Positions 1-7,892 of a stretch of 64,000 nt of DNA are shown in pieces. Within the stretch, counting starts at the first letter, position 1. Every line of letters begins with the position of its first letter. The notes under the pieces are model-generated. The model saw only the letters and a program-made list of their open reading frames with translations. It was not told the DNA's origin and ran no database searches. The DNA is from Gloeobacter kilaueensis JS1. Lineage in GTDB: Bacteria; Cyanobacteriota; Cyanobacteriia; Gloeobacterales; Gloeobacteraceae. The position numbers were made by a program, and so were the translations under genes. The stretch covers positions 2,790,001 to 2,854,000 of the forward strand of contig NC_022600.1 in the NCBI RefSeq assembly GCF_000484535.1. Direction: 5' to 3'.

Positions 1-54
1 ACTGCCCAGAAGCAGGGTGCCAAGACCGGCCTGAACGACTTCGCGCCTGCGCAT
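1..54 (-). CDS. DUF1501 family protein, N-terminal fragment
   Basis: Reading the minus strand from an ATG at 54 gives 18 codons (MRRREVVQAGLGTLLLGS) that run off the window edge. The twin-arginine start followed by a hydrophobic stretch is how DUF1501 proteins usually begin, and DUF1501 genes normally lie directly downstream of a DUF1800 gene, as here (gap of 14 bases). An AGAGGA ribosome-binding site lies 9 bases before the ATG. The family call rests on the signal sequence and the neighbour only, because the body of the protein is outside the window. Confidence 0.55.
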   Translation of the reverse strand, partial: MRRREVVQAGLGTLLLGS

Positions 55-68
55 CGTACATTTTCCTC

Positions 69-1580
69 TCAGTACGCCATCATCTCGGGGCTGCCCAAAA
101 GCAAGGCAGAGCGCAGCGGCTCGGGATTTTTAGCGAGCGCTGCGCGGGTTTTTGCTGAAAAGCGTCCGCCCAGCGTCTCGATCAGCGCCTCCGTCGCCGT
201 CGTCTCGCCTCCGGGCCGGGTGCCTGCAAGCTGGCCATTCGCGAGGCTGGCAGCAAAGCTCAAGCGCCGGGTCATCCCGTCCGGGTTGAGCCAGCTCTCG
301 CGGGTATTCTTGTAGCCGTCCGGGGTCTGGCAGCCGTAGAGGGGCATCCCCAACTGCTGCAGCGGCGCAAACAGCGCAAGCGGGTTGGCCGGTTCGATGC
401 CTGTCGCCCGCACCGCCGAGAGGACGTAGCGATAGGGCGTCTTGAATTTGCTCGCGAAGTTGCGGCTGTCCCAAAATTCGGGGCTGTGAAAGAGGGCGTC
501 GAGCACAGCGCGGATGTCGCCGTCGCTCGCCCTGAAGCGCTCCGCCAGCCGCTCGACGAGTCCTGCCGGAGGATTGTCGGCCACAAAGTACTGGGCCAGC
601 TGAAAGCTGATGTGGCGGGCTGTGGCCGGGTGACGGGAAAGCAGATCGAGAGCCTGCAATCCCTCGTCCATTCCTGATTCGCGGATCGTCTGGCCCAGCA
701 AAATTTTGTCTCCCGGTGCGTGGCGGCGCGCATCGAAACAAAAGCCTGTCAGCGGCTGATCGCGGCGCGGGCGGCATAGTCCCCAACCTGTAAAGATGCG
801 GGCCAGTTCGGTGACATCCTGCTGACTGTAGCCGCCGTCCACCCCGAGGGTATGCAGTTCGAGCAACTCGCGGGCGTAGTTCTCGTTGAGGCCGGTGAAG
901 CGGCCCCGCGCTCCCGGTGTGGCCGGACCGGTGTTGAGCCAGTTGTCGAGGTAAAAAAGCATCGCCGGGTGGGCAGCGGTGGCGGCGAGCAGATCGCGGA
1001 AGCGGCCCAGCGCGTAGGGGCGGATCGCCTCCTGCTCGTAAGCACCCACCCACAGGCGGGTAAGACCCTTGCCCGCGTAGACGTTGAAGTGGTTGAACCA
1101 GAAGTCGGTCATCACTTCCTGCAACTGCCGGGGACTGGAGAGCGCCTGCATCAGCCTCGCTGTAGCTGCCTGCTCGACCACCAGCCGCAGGTTTTGCCGG
1201 TAGTCCTGCCTTTGCTGTTCGTCGAGCTGGGGGGCCGCTCCTGCCGCCTGGAAGCGCCGATTCGCCCCATTGGGTCTGGGGCCAAAGGCGCGGGCCAGCT
1301 CGACCGGCGCGAGCTTTAGCGTGTCGAGGGCCGCCAGCCGGGCATTCAGTGCCGGGGGCTCCGCTATCTGCTCCGGATGGAGCTGCTGCTGAATGTAGCG
1401 CTCGATGCCCAGACGGGTCGCCTGCTCGATGTCCCCCGGCGCTGGACCGAAGCTCAGGCGGTTCAGCAGATGGACGATCTTGGGATCGGCGGGGGCACTG
1501 GCGGCAAAGGCTGACGGCACCAGTGCCAGACTGACAAGCACAACGGGAGCCCAGCGGCGCAGACCGAGGGGAGCGGCCAT
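69..1580 (-). CDS. DUF1800 family exported protein
   Basis: A 503-residue protein with an N-terminal signal peptide (charged RRW, then VVLVSLALVPSAFA, cleavage near residue 26). The body has features of the DUF1800 family: HLLNRLSFGP near the start, FWFNHFNVY near residue 160, then NYARELLELHTLGVDG and a DVTELARIFTGW motif. DUF1800 proteins are exported and usually paired with DUF1501 proteins; their biochemical role is not settled. The start lies 4 bases after the stop of the octapeptide-repeat gene, so the two are probably co-transcribed, and the DUF1501 start follows immediately. Confidence 0.85.
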   Translation of the reverse strand: MAAPLGLRRWAPVVLVSLALVPSAFAASAPADPKIVHLLNRLSFGPAPGDIEQATRLGIERYIQQQLHPEQIAEPPALNARLAALDTLKLAPVELARAFGPRPNGANRRFQAAGAAPQLDEQQRQDYRQNLRLVVEQAATARLMQALSSPRQLQEVMTDFWFNHFNVYAGKGLTRLWVGAYEQEAIRPYALGRFRDLLAATAAHPAMLFYLDNWLNTGPATPGARGRFTGLNENYARELLELHTLGVDGGYSQQDVTELARIFTGWGLCRPRRDQPLTGFCFDARRHAPGDKILLGQTIRESGMDEGLQALDLLSRHPATARHISFQLAQYFVADNPPAGLVERLAERFRASDGDIRAVLDALFHSPEFWDSRNFASKFKTPYRYVLSAVRATGIEPANPLALFAPLQQLGMPLYGCQTPDGYKNTRESWLNPDGMTRRLSFAASLANGQLAGTRPGGETTATEALIETLGGRFSAKTRAALAKNPEPLRSALLLGSPEMMAY

Positions 1581-1584
1581 TTAC

Positions 1585-1902
1585 TTAACGGCGGAAGAAC
1601 GTGCGGCGCGGACCGCTGTAATAAGTCCGGTTCGGGCCGTCGAAGAAAGTACGGCGCGGGCCGTTGTAGTAGGTGCGGTTCGGGCCATTAAAGTAGTTGC
1701 GGCGCGGACCGTTGTAGTAATCGACGTTCGGACCGTTGAAGTAGGTACGGTTCGGGCCGCTGTAGTAGGTGCGGTTTGGACCATCGAAGTAGGTGCGGTT
1801 CGGACCGTTGTAGTAGGTAGCATCGGGCACCTGGGCCTGGGCAGCCGTCGCCCCGACGAGCAGGGCCAGTCCGGCCAGCGCGAGGGAGATTTTGCTTTTC
1901 AT
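1585..1902 (-). CDS. Secreted octapeptide-repeat protein (YYNGPNRT repeats)
   Basis: A 105-residue protein with a clear signal peptide (MKSKISLALAGLALLVGATAAQA, cleavage about residue 23). The whole mature part is a tandem array of about ten 8-residue units with consensus [YF][YF][NDS]GP[NR]R[TN]. Each unit is a 24-base DNA repeat. Unit variants alternate Tyr-Tyr and Tyr-Phe or Phe-Phe starts, and the protein ends FFRR. Nothing else is encoded, so it is likely an extracellular or envelope low-complexity polypeptide rich in Tyr, Asn, Gly, Pro and Arg. I do not recognise a named family. It is the first gene of the small group followed by DUF1800 and DUF1501. Confidence 0.75.
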   Translation of the reverse strand: MKSKISLALAGLALLVGATAAQAQVPDATYYNGPNRTYFDGPNRTYYSGPNRTYFNGPNVDYYNGPRRNYFNGPNRTYYNGPRRTFFDGPNRTYYSGPRRTFFRR

Positions 1903-2087
1903 CGCAGTTTATTCGTAACGCTTACTGAACGTTTGGACGCTGCTGTGGTTTGCCCAGGTTCAGTCAGGATATATCTTTGCGCAAAAGCGCAACTGGCCTG
2001 CAGCGGTCCACTTTCGAGATCTCACAAAAACTGGGCGAACCTGCAAGGACCGTTGCGCTACGATGCCGGAAGTGTCGCAGCTCAGGC

Positions 2088-3299
2088 ATGGATCAGGTCT
2101 TTACCCAACAGGCTCCTGGTGCCCAACCGCCCACCGTTCGGCCCCGGCTGGCTTCGATCGACTATCTGCGCGGCATCGTCATGGTCGTCATGGCCCTCGA
2201 TCACACCCGCGATTATTTCTCGAACGCCAGAGCGGACCTGATGAATACGGCGACGCTCTTGAGCCAGGGGGATGCAGCTTTGTTTCTCACCCGCTGGATC
2301 ACCCATTTTTGCGCGCCGGTGTTCGTCTTTTTAGCCGGCACGAGCGCCTACCTGGCCTGCAAGCGAGGAAAGACGCGAGCCCAGACAGCCGCTTTTCTGG
2401 CGACGCGGGGAGTGTGGCTCGTCGTGCTCGAACTGACGCTCGTACACTTTGGCTGGGAGTTCGACTTTGACTTTCACTTTGAAGTGCTCCAGGTGATCTG
2501 GGCGATCGGCTGCTCGATGATCGTCCTGGCGGGGCTCGTCTTCCTGCCGCTCTGGGCAATCGCCGCCTTTGGTCTGGCGCTTATCTGCGGCCACAACCTC
2601 TTCGATGCGGTGCGTCCCGAGAGCCTCGGCCCCTGGGGCGGGCTGTGGACAGTTCTCCATCGCCCCGGCTTGATCCAGCCTGTGCCGGGGGTGCGCGCCT
2701 TCGTCGCCTATCCGCTCGTGCCCTGGATTGGGGTGATGGCGACAGGCTACGTCTTTGGCCAGGTGATGCTGCTGGAGAATGCCCTGCGCCGCCGCTGGCT
2801 GCTCGTCCTGGGTAGCGCCCTTACTGCCGCCTTCGTCGTGCTGCGGGCAACCAACCTCTACGGCGATCCCCACCCCTGGACGCTTCAAAAAGACTGGCTG
2901 TGGACGATTTTCTCGTTTCTTAACTGCGAGAAATATCCGCCCTCGCTACTGTACCTGTTGATGACCCTCGGGCCAGCCCTGCTGCTTTTGGCTCTGCTCG
3001 AAAAAGAAACCAGCCCCGTAAGCCGCGTCTTCGTTCTTTTTGGCCGGGTGCCGCTTTTTTATTACCTGCTGCACCTGCCCCTCATCCACGGCCTCTCGCT
3101 CGCGGTTGCCGTCGCCCGCTACGGGCCGCGCGCCCTGAGCTTCGGCGAGCAGGGCAACAGTGTCCCAACCGACGCCGGTTTTGCTTTGCCTGTCGTCTAT
3201 TTGATCTGGCTTGGGATCGTCCTTTTGCTCTTTCCGCTCTGCGCCTGGTTTGCCGACATCAAGCGCCGACGGCGCGACCCCTGGCTCAGTTATCTGTAA
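2088..3299 (+). CDS. DUF1624 / HGSNAT-like multi-pass membrane protein
   Basis: 403 residues from the ATG at 2088; the frame is open further upstream to 1950, but the conserved part starts with RLASIDYLRGIVMVVMALDHTRDYF, where the Asp-x-x-Arg-Gly and Asp-His motif of DUF1624/heparan-alpha-glucosaminide acetyltransferase-like proteins is visible. About ten hydrophobic helices follow, with a CAPVFVFLAGTSAYL segment typical of acyltransferase-3-like membrane proteins. It probably transfers an acyl group at the inner membrane, but the substrate cannot be inferred. It ends 10 bases before the stop of the opposite-strand TerB gene. Confidence 0.75.
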   Translation: MDQVFTQQAPGAQPPTVRPRLASIDYLRGIVMVVMALDHTRDYFSNARADLMNTATLLSQGDAALFLTRWITHFCAPVFVFLAGTSAYLACKRGKTRAQTAAFLATRGVWLVVLELTLVHFGWEFDFDFHFEVLQVIWAIGCSMIVLAGLVFLPLWAIAAFGLALICGHNLFDAVRPESLGPWGGLWTVLHRPGLIQPVPGVRAFVAYPLVPWIGVMATGYVFGQVMLLENALRRRWLLVLGSALTAAFVVLRATNLYGDPHPWTLQKDWLWTIFSFLNCEKYPPSLLYLLMTLGPALLLLALLEKETSPVSRVFVLFGRVPLFYYLLHLPLIHGLSLAVAVARYGPRALSFGEQGNSVPTDAGFALPVVYLIWLGIVLLLFPLCAWFADIKRRRRDPWLSYL

Positions 3300-3308
3300 G
3301 GGAAAGTT

Positions 3309-3968
3309 TTAGCAGAACCGCGACACGTCCTCGTGACAGTCGTCCGCCAGATAAGAGAGCGCCCGGAAGCGCAGACCCACCAGTTGTTCGTACAGCGGGT
3401 TGATCTTGCACATCGCCGGGATGTGAACGACTTTGCCGGTGGGCAGTTTGATGTCGCGCTCGAAGGGACACTGGGCTGGGATCAGCTGACACAGAAAGCG
3501 GGCAACTGACGGGTTGTGGATCTGCATTCCCTCCAGCCACTGGCGCATCGGCTGGAGGGCGTCGAAGTGGCCCTCGCCAGCGATCTGGTCGGCAGCTCCG
3601 TGCGGATCGAGGACGGAGCGCAGGCTTTCGAGCGCCTCGACTTTCTGGCCGAGGGCTGCGCAGTAGTGCATCAGGAGCTGGTGTTCCGGTTCAGAATAAT
3701 CGCCGTCAGCGATCGCTACCATCACGGCGGTGCGCAAAAAATTTTCCGCTAGAATCGGTTGCTGTCCCAGCGCGGCGGCCAGTTGCGCCGGCAATAGCGG
3801 CTCAAAGGCATCCAGCAACAGGTGCGGAAGGTCTTCTTGTTCGACGATCGACTGGATGCAGGCGCGCTCGGTGTCGTCGAAGTGCCCATCCGCCCAGGCA
3901 ACGGTAATCAACCCTGCAAGCCAGGCAGTGACCTGTTCTCGGGTGCAGGTGGTAGAAACAGCGCTCAT
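3309..3968 (-). CDS. TerB-like domain plus Mo-dependent nitrogenase C-terminal domain protein
   Basis: 219 residues in two parts. Residues 10-110 look like a TerB/tellurite-resistance-like helical domain (WADGHFDDTER and IADGDYSEPE acidic motifs, which bind metal in TerB). Residues 145-219 match the cyanobacterial Mo-nitrogenase C-terminal family: CPFERDI, then IPAMCKINPLYEQLVGLRF and YLADDCHEDV. Despite its name, this family is widespread in cyanobacteria that do not fix nitrogen, and no nif gene is nearby. Function unknown. The start codon is ATG and the upstream region to 4133 is shared with the divergent hydrolase gene. Confidence 0.8.
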   Translation of the reverse strand: MSAVSTTCTREQVTAWLAGLITVAWADGHFDDTERACIQSIVEQEDLPHLLLDAFEPLLPAQLAAALGQQPILAENFLRTAVMVAIADGDYSEPEHQLLMHYCAALGQKVEALESLRSVLDPHGAADQIAGEGHFDALQPMRQWLEGMQIHNPSVARFLCQLIPAQCPFERDIKLPTGKVVHIPAMCKINPLYEQLVGLRFRALSYLADDCHEDVSRFC

Positions 3969-4133
3969 TGGACGATCTCTACTCCTGTTTGGAACGCTCC
4001 GGTGTCTTTTGTCTCTATTGTCGGCGATGCGGTAGCGCGCCGGTAAAGAACTGTCCTACAGTGATCCTACCGAACGCCGGAGTCGGGCTCGATCCGCCTC
4101 CAAGCATAGTTTTAGGAACGAATCGCCCGCCTT

Positions 4134-4988
4134 ATGCCAATTGACGAACTGACGATCAGCGCCGGACCGGGGCAGTGGTCCTACCTGCAGGTAGGATCCA
4201 CCAGCTCCAGCAAGCCTCCCGTTCTGCTCCTGCACGGCCTGCCCTCCTACAGCTACGGCTGGCGGGATCTGCTGCCCTTTCTGGCAGAAGCCGGTTTTCA
4301 GGCGCTGGCGATCGACTGGATTGGCTTTGGCAAGAGCGACAAGCCCGAAAAAAAAGCATTCGCCTACACGCCGGTTGCTTTTCTCGGAGCGCTGACGGCG
4401 CTGGTCGCTGCTTTGAAGTGGCAGCGATTTTCGCTGGTGGTCCAGGGATTTTTAGGTTCGGTGGGCATCCAGTACGCCCAGCGCCATCCCGAGCAGATCG
4501 AGCGGCTGGCGATCTTGAACGCGCCGGTCGCCACCGGGGCCAGGTTGCCCTGGAACCTCAAACAACTCGGTCTGCCGCTGGTGGGCGAGATGCTCACCCA
4601 AAACCCGCTCTCGGTGGACCAGACCCTCGAAGGGGGCGGCTACTGGGCAATCCCCAACGGCGATCTGGGCATGTTTCGCCGTCCCTATAGCCTGAGCGGC
4701 GACGCTGGCCGCTCACTGATGCTCACCGTGCGCAACCTGCAACTGGAAGCAGCGCTCAGCGAAATCGAAGCGGGCTTTGCGCCCTGGCGCAGTCCGGAGA
4801 CACCGCCCTTTCCGGTCGGTCTGATCTGGGGAATGCGCGACCGCTATCTTAAAGACGCCCTGATCCAGAGCTTCAGGGCCAGCCATCCGCAGATCGGCTT
4901 TTATCCGATCCAAGAAGCCGGTCACTATCCCCTCGAACAGGAACCCGAAGCCGTATCGAAGGCGGTTGTCCGCTTTTTAAGCGAATAA
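4134..4988 (+). CDS. Alpha/beta-fold hydrolase-like protein lacking the nucleophile
   Basis: 284 residues with a complete alpha/beta hydrolase layout: oxyanion motif HGLP at 34-37, DWIGFGKSDKP at 61-71, a late Asp in the WGMRDRYL segment, and a terminal His in EAGHYPLEQEP. At the nucleophile elbow, where the family has G-x-S/D-x-G, the sequence is VVQGFLGS (102-109), so the nucleophile position is Gly105. That suggests either no classical hydrolase activity or a different chemistry. Similar nucleophile-less sequences are, as I recall, found in other cyanobacteria. The gene ends 8 bases before the tRNA-Thr gene on the other strand. Confidence 0.8.
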   Translation: MPIDELTISAGPGQWSYLQVGSTSSSKPPVLLLHGLPSYSYGWRDLLPFLAEAGFQALAIDWIGFGKSDKPEKKAFAYTPVAFLGALTALVAALKWQRFSLVVQGFLGSVGIQYAQRHPEQIERLAILNAPVATGARLPWNLKQLGLPLVGEMLTQNPLSVDQTLEGGGYWAIPNGDLGMFRRPYSLSGDAGRSLMLTVRNLQLEAALSEIEAGFAPWRSPETPPFPVGLIWGMRDRYLKDALIQSFRASHPQIGFYPIQEAGHYPLEQEPEAVSKAVVRFLSE

Positions 4989-4996
4989 TCTGCCAA

Positions 4997-5069
4997 AGCT
5001 GTTGACGGGACTTGAACCCGTGACCTCACCCTTACCAAGGGTGTGCTCTACCGACTGAGCTACAACAGC
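4997..5069 (-). tRNA. tRNA-Thr (GGT)
   Basis: A complete 73-nt cloverleaf on the minus strand. The acceptor GCTGTTG pairs with CAACAGC; D arm GCTC/GAGC; anticodon stem CACCC/GGGTG with loop TTGGTAA (anticodon GGT); T arm ACGGG/CCCGT with loop TTCAAGT. CCA is not encoded. It lies 13 bases from the tRNA-Tyr gene on the same strand, so both are probably transcribed together. Confidence 0.96.
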
Positions 5070-5082
5070 GTTTTTGCAGATC

Positions 5083-5164
5083 TGGGCCGGGTTGGATTTG
5101 AACCAACGTAGGCAGAGCCAACGGATTTACAGTCCGTCCCCATTAACCACTCGGGCACCGACCC
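5083..5164 (-). tRNA. tRNA-Tyr (GTA)
   Basis: A complete 82-nt class II tRNA on the minus strand. The acceptor GGGTCGG pairs with CCGGCCC; anticodon stem ACGGA/TCCGT with loop CTGTAAA (anticodon GTA); a long variable arm; T arm GTTGG/CCAAC with loop TTCAAAT. It is the canonical bacterial tRNA-Tyr and differs strongly from the second tRNA-Tyr at 45180-45258. Confidence 0.96.
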
Positions 5165-5228
5165 AGAAGGGCTTTTTTAGATTAACACGGGGCTTTGGGG
5201 GTTGTCCCCCTACCGGCGGTCAGCCAGA

Positions 5229-5879
5229 TCAAAGCTCCGTCGAGATGTCGTCCCACTCCTGGTCGTGGCGGCGGGTGAGCCAGTTGAAGGTGTAGTGGCG
5301 CTCGTAGACGATGCTGGTGTCGAGCCCGGCGGGCGGCTCATAGCCGCGCAGTCGGGCGTCGAGGGCGGCCCAGTGGTAGCGGTAGGTGAGATCGGCCTGA
5401 TCGAGGATGTCGCTCAGCGGACGGAGCAGGGCAAAATCGACGAACGGATCGACTGAGACCGAAGTGATGAGCCCGACGATGGCGGCGATGTCGCAGATCG
5501 CCCTGGGCAGGGCCAGCTCCTCGACGTAGCCCAGCGCCCAGAGCAGCACCCACAGACTCTCGTAGCGCCAGATAAACTGCAGTACATCCTGCTCGGCTGG
5601 TTCCGGGTCGAGTAAAAAAATCTGCTCCTCGCGGGTCGCCGCTCCCCAGAGACGGCGTTCTTCTAAAAAGCGAATTGCCGCCTCTTGCTCCAATCCCTCG
5701 GCGCGGGCGGCGACGCCAAAAAGCACCAGTGAGCGCTCCGCCACCGCCGAAGCTGGCTGGAGGCGGACAGTGCGCTCGTCCGGCAACACCGGCAGGACCG
5801 GGTTGACGGGGATGCCGGACGAGCGCAGGAAAGTCTCGGAGCGGAGCTTGCGGAACTGACCGGGCGAGAAGGTAATCAT
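5229..5879 (-). CDS. DUF4272 family protein
   Basis: 216 residues from the ATG at 5879; the frame is open 20 codons further (a TTG at 5939), but the family typically begins close to the R-x-x-S motif (RKLRSETFLRSSGIPVN) that follows this ATG. The middle has ESLWVLLWALGYVEEL, typical of DUF4272, and the C-terminus has HYTFNWLTRRHDQEWDDIST, also a family signature (W-N-W-L). No catalytic function is known. No membrane segment or signal is seen. It diverges from the inositol monophosphatase gene, with about 70 bases between the starts. Confidence 0.82.
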   Translation of the reverse strand: MITFSPGQFRKLRSETFLRSSGIPVNPVLPVLPDERTVRLQPASAVAERSLVLFGVAARAEGLEQEAAIRFLEERRLWGAATREEQIFLLDPEPAEQDVLQFIWRYESLWVLLWALGYVEELALPRAICDIAAIVGLITSVSVDPFVDFALLRPLSDILDQADLTYRYHWAALDARLRGYEPPAGLDTSIVYERHYTFNWLTRRHDQEWDDISTEL

Positions 5880-5952
5880 CTGAGCGCATAGGCGGGCTGT
5901 ACCTTCTTGAATCTGTCCTGGTAGCCTGAAGCTGATCAACTGAAGAGGGCGA

Positions 5953-6756
5953 ATGGAGCGGTTTTTAGATATTGCCTGTGCGGCAGCGCGGGCGGCGGGA
6001 TCGGTGCTCGTAGATTACCGCGACAGCCTCGCGACCATCGACGAGAAGACGCCGGGAAACCTTGTCACCGACGCCGACCGGGCAGCGGAGGCGGTGATCC
6101 TCGCCACCCTCAAGCGCCACTACCCCGATCACGGCATCCTGGCCGAGGAGTCGGGCCTCGCCGGGATGGAGCACAGTCCCTTTCTCTGGGCGGTCGATCC
6201 GCTCGACGGCACCACCAACTTTGCCCACCGCTATCCGGTATTCGCCGTCTCCGTGGGTTTGTTGATCGATGGCACGCCCGTGGTCGGGGCCATCTTCGAT
6301 CCGGTCGCGGATGAACTTTTTGCCGCTGCCCGTGGAGTGGGAGCCTTCTGCAACGGTCGGCCCCTCACCGTTTCGACGATCGCGACACTCGATCGCAGCC
6401 TGCTTGCCACCGGCTTTGCCTACGACCGCCGCGAGACAAACGACAACAACTACGCCGAATTTTGCCAGTTCACCCACCTCAGCCAGGGGGTGCGCCGGGG
6501 GGGTGCCGCCGCCCTCGATCTGGCCTACGTTGCCGCTGGCCGCTTCGACGGCTTCTGGGAGCGGGGGCTGTCGCCCTGGGACATGGCCGCCGGGGTGGTA
6601 CTGGTGCAGGAGGCGGGCGGAACGGTGAGCGCCTACGACGGCAGTCCCTTCGACCTGCGCTCTGGGCGAATCCTGGCGAGCAACGGCCACCTGCACCGGG
6701 CGATGAGCGAACAACTCGGGCGGGTGCAGCCGCTGCCGATTACTTTTCCGCTCTAG
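5953..6756 (+). CDS. suhB: Inositol monophosphatase family phosphatase
   Basis: 267 residues with the Mg-dependent IMPase signature: GILAEESG (metal-binding Glu at about 65), WAVDPLDGTTNFAHRYP at 79-95 (metal ligands Asp-x-x-Asp and the GT pair) and the second signature SPWDMAAGVVLVQEAGG at about 213-229. It would hydrolyse inositol-1-phosphate or related sugar phosphates in the cytosol. The closest names are SuhB/IMPase; substrate choice within the family cannot be decided from sequence. The last 17 bases overlap the 3' end of the convergent CGNR-type gene. Confidence 0.88.
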   Translation: MERFLDIACAAARAAGSVLVDYRDSLATIDEKTPGNLVTDADRAAEAVILATLKRHYPDHGILAEESGLAGMEHSPFLWAVDPLDGTTNFAHRYPVFAVSVGLLIDGTPVVGAIFDPVADELFAAARGVGAFCNGRPLTVSTIATLDRSLLATGFAYDRRETNDNNYAEFCQFTHLSQGVRRGGAAALDLAYVAAGRFDGFWERGLSPWDMAAGVVLVQEAGGTVSAYDGSPFDLRSGRILASNGHLHRAMSEQLGRVQPLPITFPL

Positions 6757-7303
6757 ACGCGGCCTGGCGCTTACGAAATCGACGCACCTTCAGGAGATTG
6801 CCGCAGGTGCTGTCCTCGCACCAGCGCCGGGTGCAGCCTTTGCTCCGATCGTAGAAGACCCACCGACAGTCGTGGTTCTCACAGACTTTCAATCGCCTGA
6901 AGCGCTGTGGATCGACCAGCACCTCGGCGAAGGACAGAGCGATCTCCGAGAGCACCCACTGCCAGTCACGCACCACCGGCAGCAGTTCGAGCCGGTACCC
7001 TCCGCCCTGCTCTCCCAGGTGATAGCGGAGCGGCACCGGCAACAGCAGCGCGTTGAACGCCTTGACCTGCTCAGCTGAAAGAGGCGCGTCCGCTGCCCGC
7101 TGCATCACCATTGCCCGCAGAAGCGATCGCAGAGCAATCAAGCCGGCGCGCTCCTCCTCGCCAGGAGATGGGTCCGTCTCTAGATTCCAGCGCTTGAGAA
7201 ACGCCGGCAACCAGTAGCGATCGTTCATCCGGTCGGTGGTAAGGCCACTGCCGCGATAGTCGTGCTCTTCGCTGTTGAGCAATTCGAGACAGGCACTTTT
7301 CAA
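6740..7303 (-). CDS. CGNR zinc-finger / ABATE-type putative regulator
   Basis: 187 residues. The N-terminal part (CLELLNSEEHDYRG, then WLPAFLKRW) has the ABATE-domain layout. The C-terminus carries the CGNR zinc finger: C-x4-C in KVCENHDCRWVFYD, then RRWCEDSTCGNLLKVRRFRKR, where CGNL replaces the CGNR signature. Four Cys for zinc are present and the basic tail fits nucleic-acid binding. The start is a TTG at 7303, because the ABATE motif begins only four residues in. It faces the GFA gene across 130 bases that hold five GTTAC/GTAAC words, as expected of a locally acting regulator. Confidence 0.8.
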   Translation of the reverse strand: MKSACLELLNSEEHDYRGSGLTTDRMNDRYWLPAFLKRWNLETDPSPGEEERAGLIALRSLLRAMVMQRAADAPLSAEQVKAFNALLLPVPLRYHLGEQGGGYRLELLPVVRDWQWVLSEIALSFAEVLVDPQRFRRLKVCENHDCRWVFYDRSKGCTRRWCEDSTCGNLLKVRRFRKRQAASRAEK

Positions 7304-7308
7304 GCTGA

Positions 7309-7398
7309 GTAACTTGCAAAATCAGTTTGATCGTTACAAGATCGTGGGGCAACCTTGTAACCCCTAGACTCTACCAGAAGAGTTACTAGAAAAGTTAC
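7309..7398. promoter_or_regulatory. Putative operator cluster (five GTTAC words)
   Basis: Between the divergent CGNR regulator and the GFA gene are five copies of GTTAC, on either strand: GTAAC at 7309-7313, GTTACAAG at 7333-7340, its exact inverse CTTGTAAC at 7354-7361, AGTTAC at 7381-7386 and AGTTAC at 7393-7398. The 7333/7354 pair is an 8-base inverted repeat with a 13-base spacer, and the last two copies form a direct repeat with a 12-base period. This density suggests protein binding sites; assigning them to the CGNR protein is inference. Confidence 0.5.
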
Positions 7399-7433
7399 CA
7401 GTTTGAGAGTATGCTCCTTCTGGAGGTTTGTGA

Positions 7434-7826
7434 ATGGAAGCACCATTGACGGGTGGCTGTTTGTGCGGTGCGGTGCGCTACGCCGTCCACAGTCCGCTCA
7501 CGACCGTCACCAACTGCCACTGCGGCCAGTGCCGCCGCTTCAGCGGCCACTTCGGCGCTTATACCGGTACCGATCGCGACGGGGTGGAGTTGCTCGAAAG
7601 TTCAGGTTTGAAGTGGTATGCCTCGTCGGAGATTGCGGAGCGGGGCTTCTGTGGCGTGTGTGGCTCCAGTTTGTTCTGGCGGGCCAGGACGGGCAATTCG
7701 ATCGCCATCCTCCCCGGTACCCTCGATGGACCGACGGGCCTCAGGACGGTCGCCCATATCTATACAGCTTTTGCAGGCGATTACTATCAGATCGACGACG
7801 ACCTGCGCAAGCTGGAGACAGAATAG
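7434..7826 (+). CDS. GFA-domain zinc enzyme (glutathione-dependent formaldehyde-activating/CENP-V family)
   Basis: 130 residues with all zinc ligands of the GFA fold: GGCLCGAVRY near the N-terminus, CHCGQCRRFSG at about 29-39 and FCGVCGSSLFWR at about 72-83. Members bind glutathione adducts or act on unknown small molecules; true formaldehyde activity is proven for few. The start follows a GGAGG at 7422-7426, 7 bases upstream. It is divergent to the CGNR regulator and may be its target. Confidence 0.85.
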   Translation: MEAPLTGGCLCGAVRYAVHSPLTTVTNCHCGQCRRFSGHFGAYTGTDRDGVELLESSGLKWYASSEIAERGFCGVCGSSLFWRARTGNSIAILPGTLDGPTGLRTVAHIYTAFAGDYYQIDDDLRKLETE

Positions 7827-7892
7827 TTCCCTACCCCTCATCTGTCAAATCGACCTTTGACCAGTTGCTCTCCCCCATGCCACGCTGAGGTC

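Noticed and set aside
3309-3968. Mo-nitrogenase-type protein taken as a sign of nitrogen fixation
   Set aside because: The family occurs in many non-diazotrophic cyanobacteria and no nif gene lies in the window.
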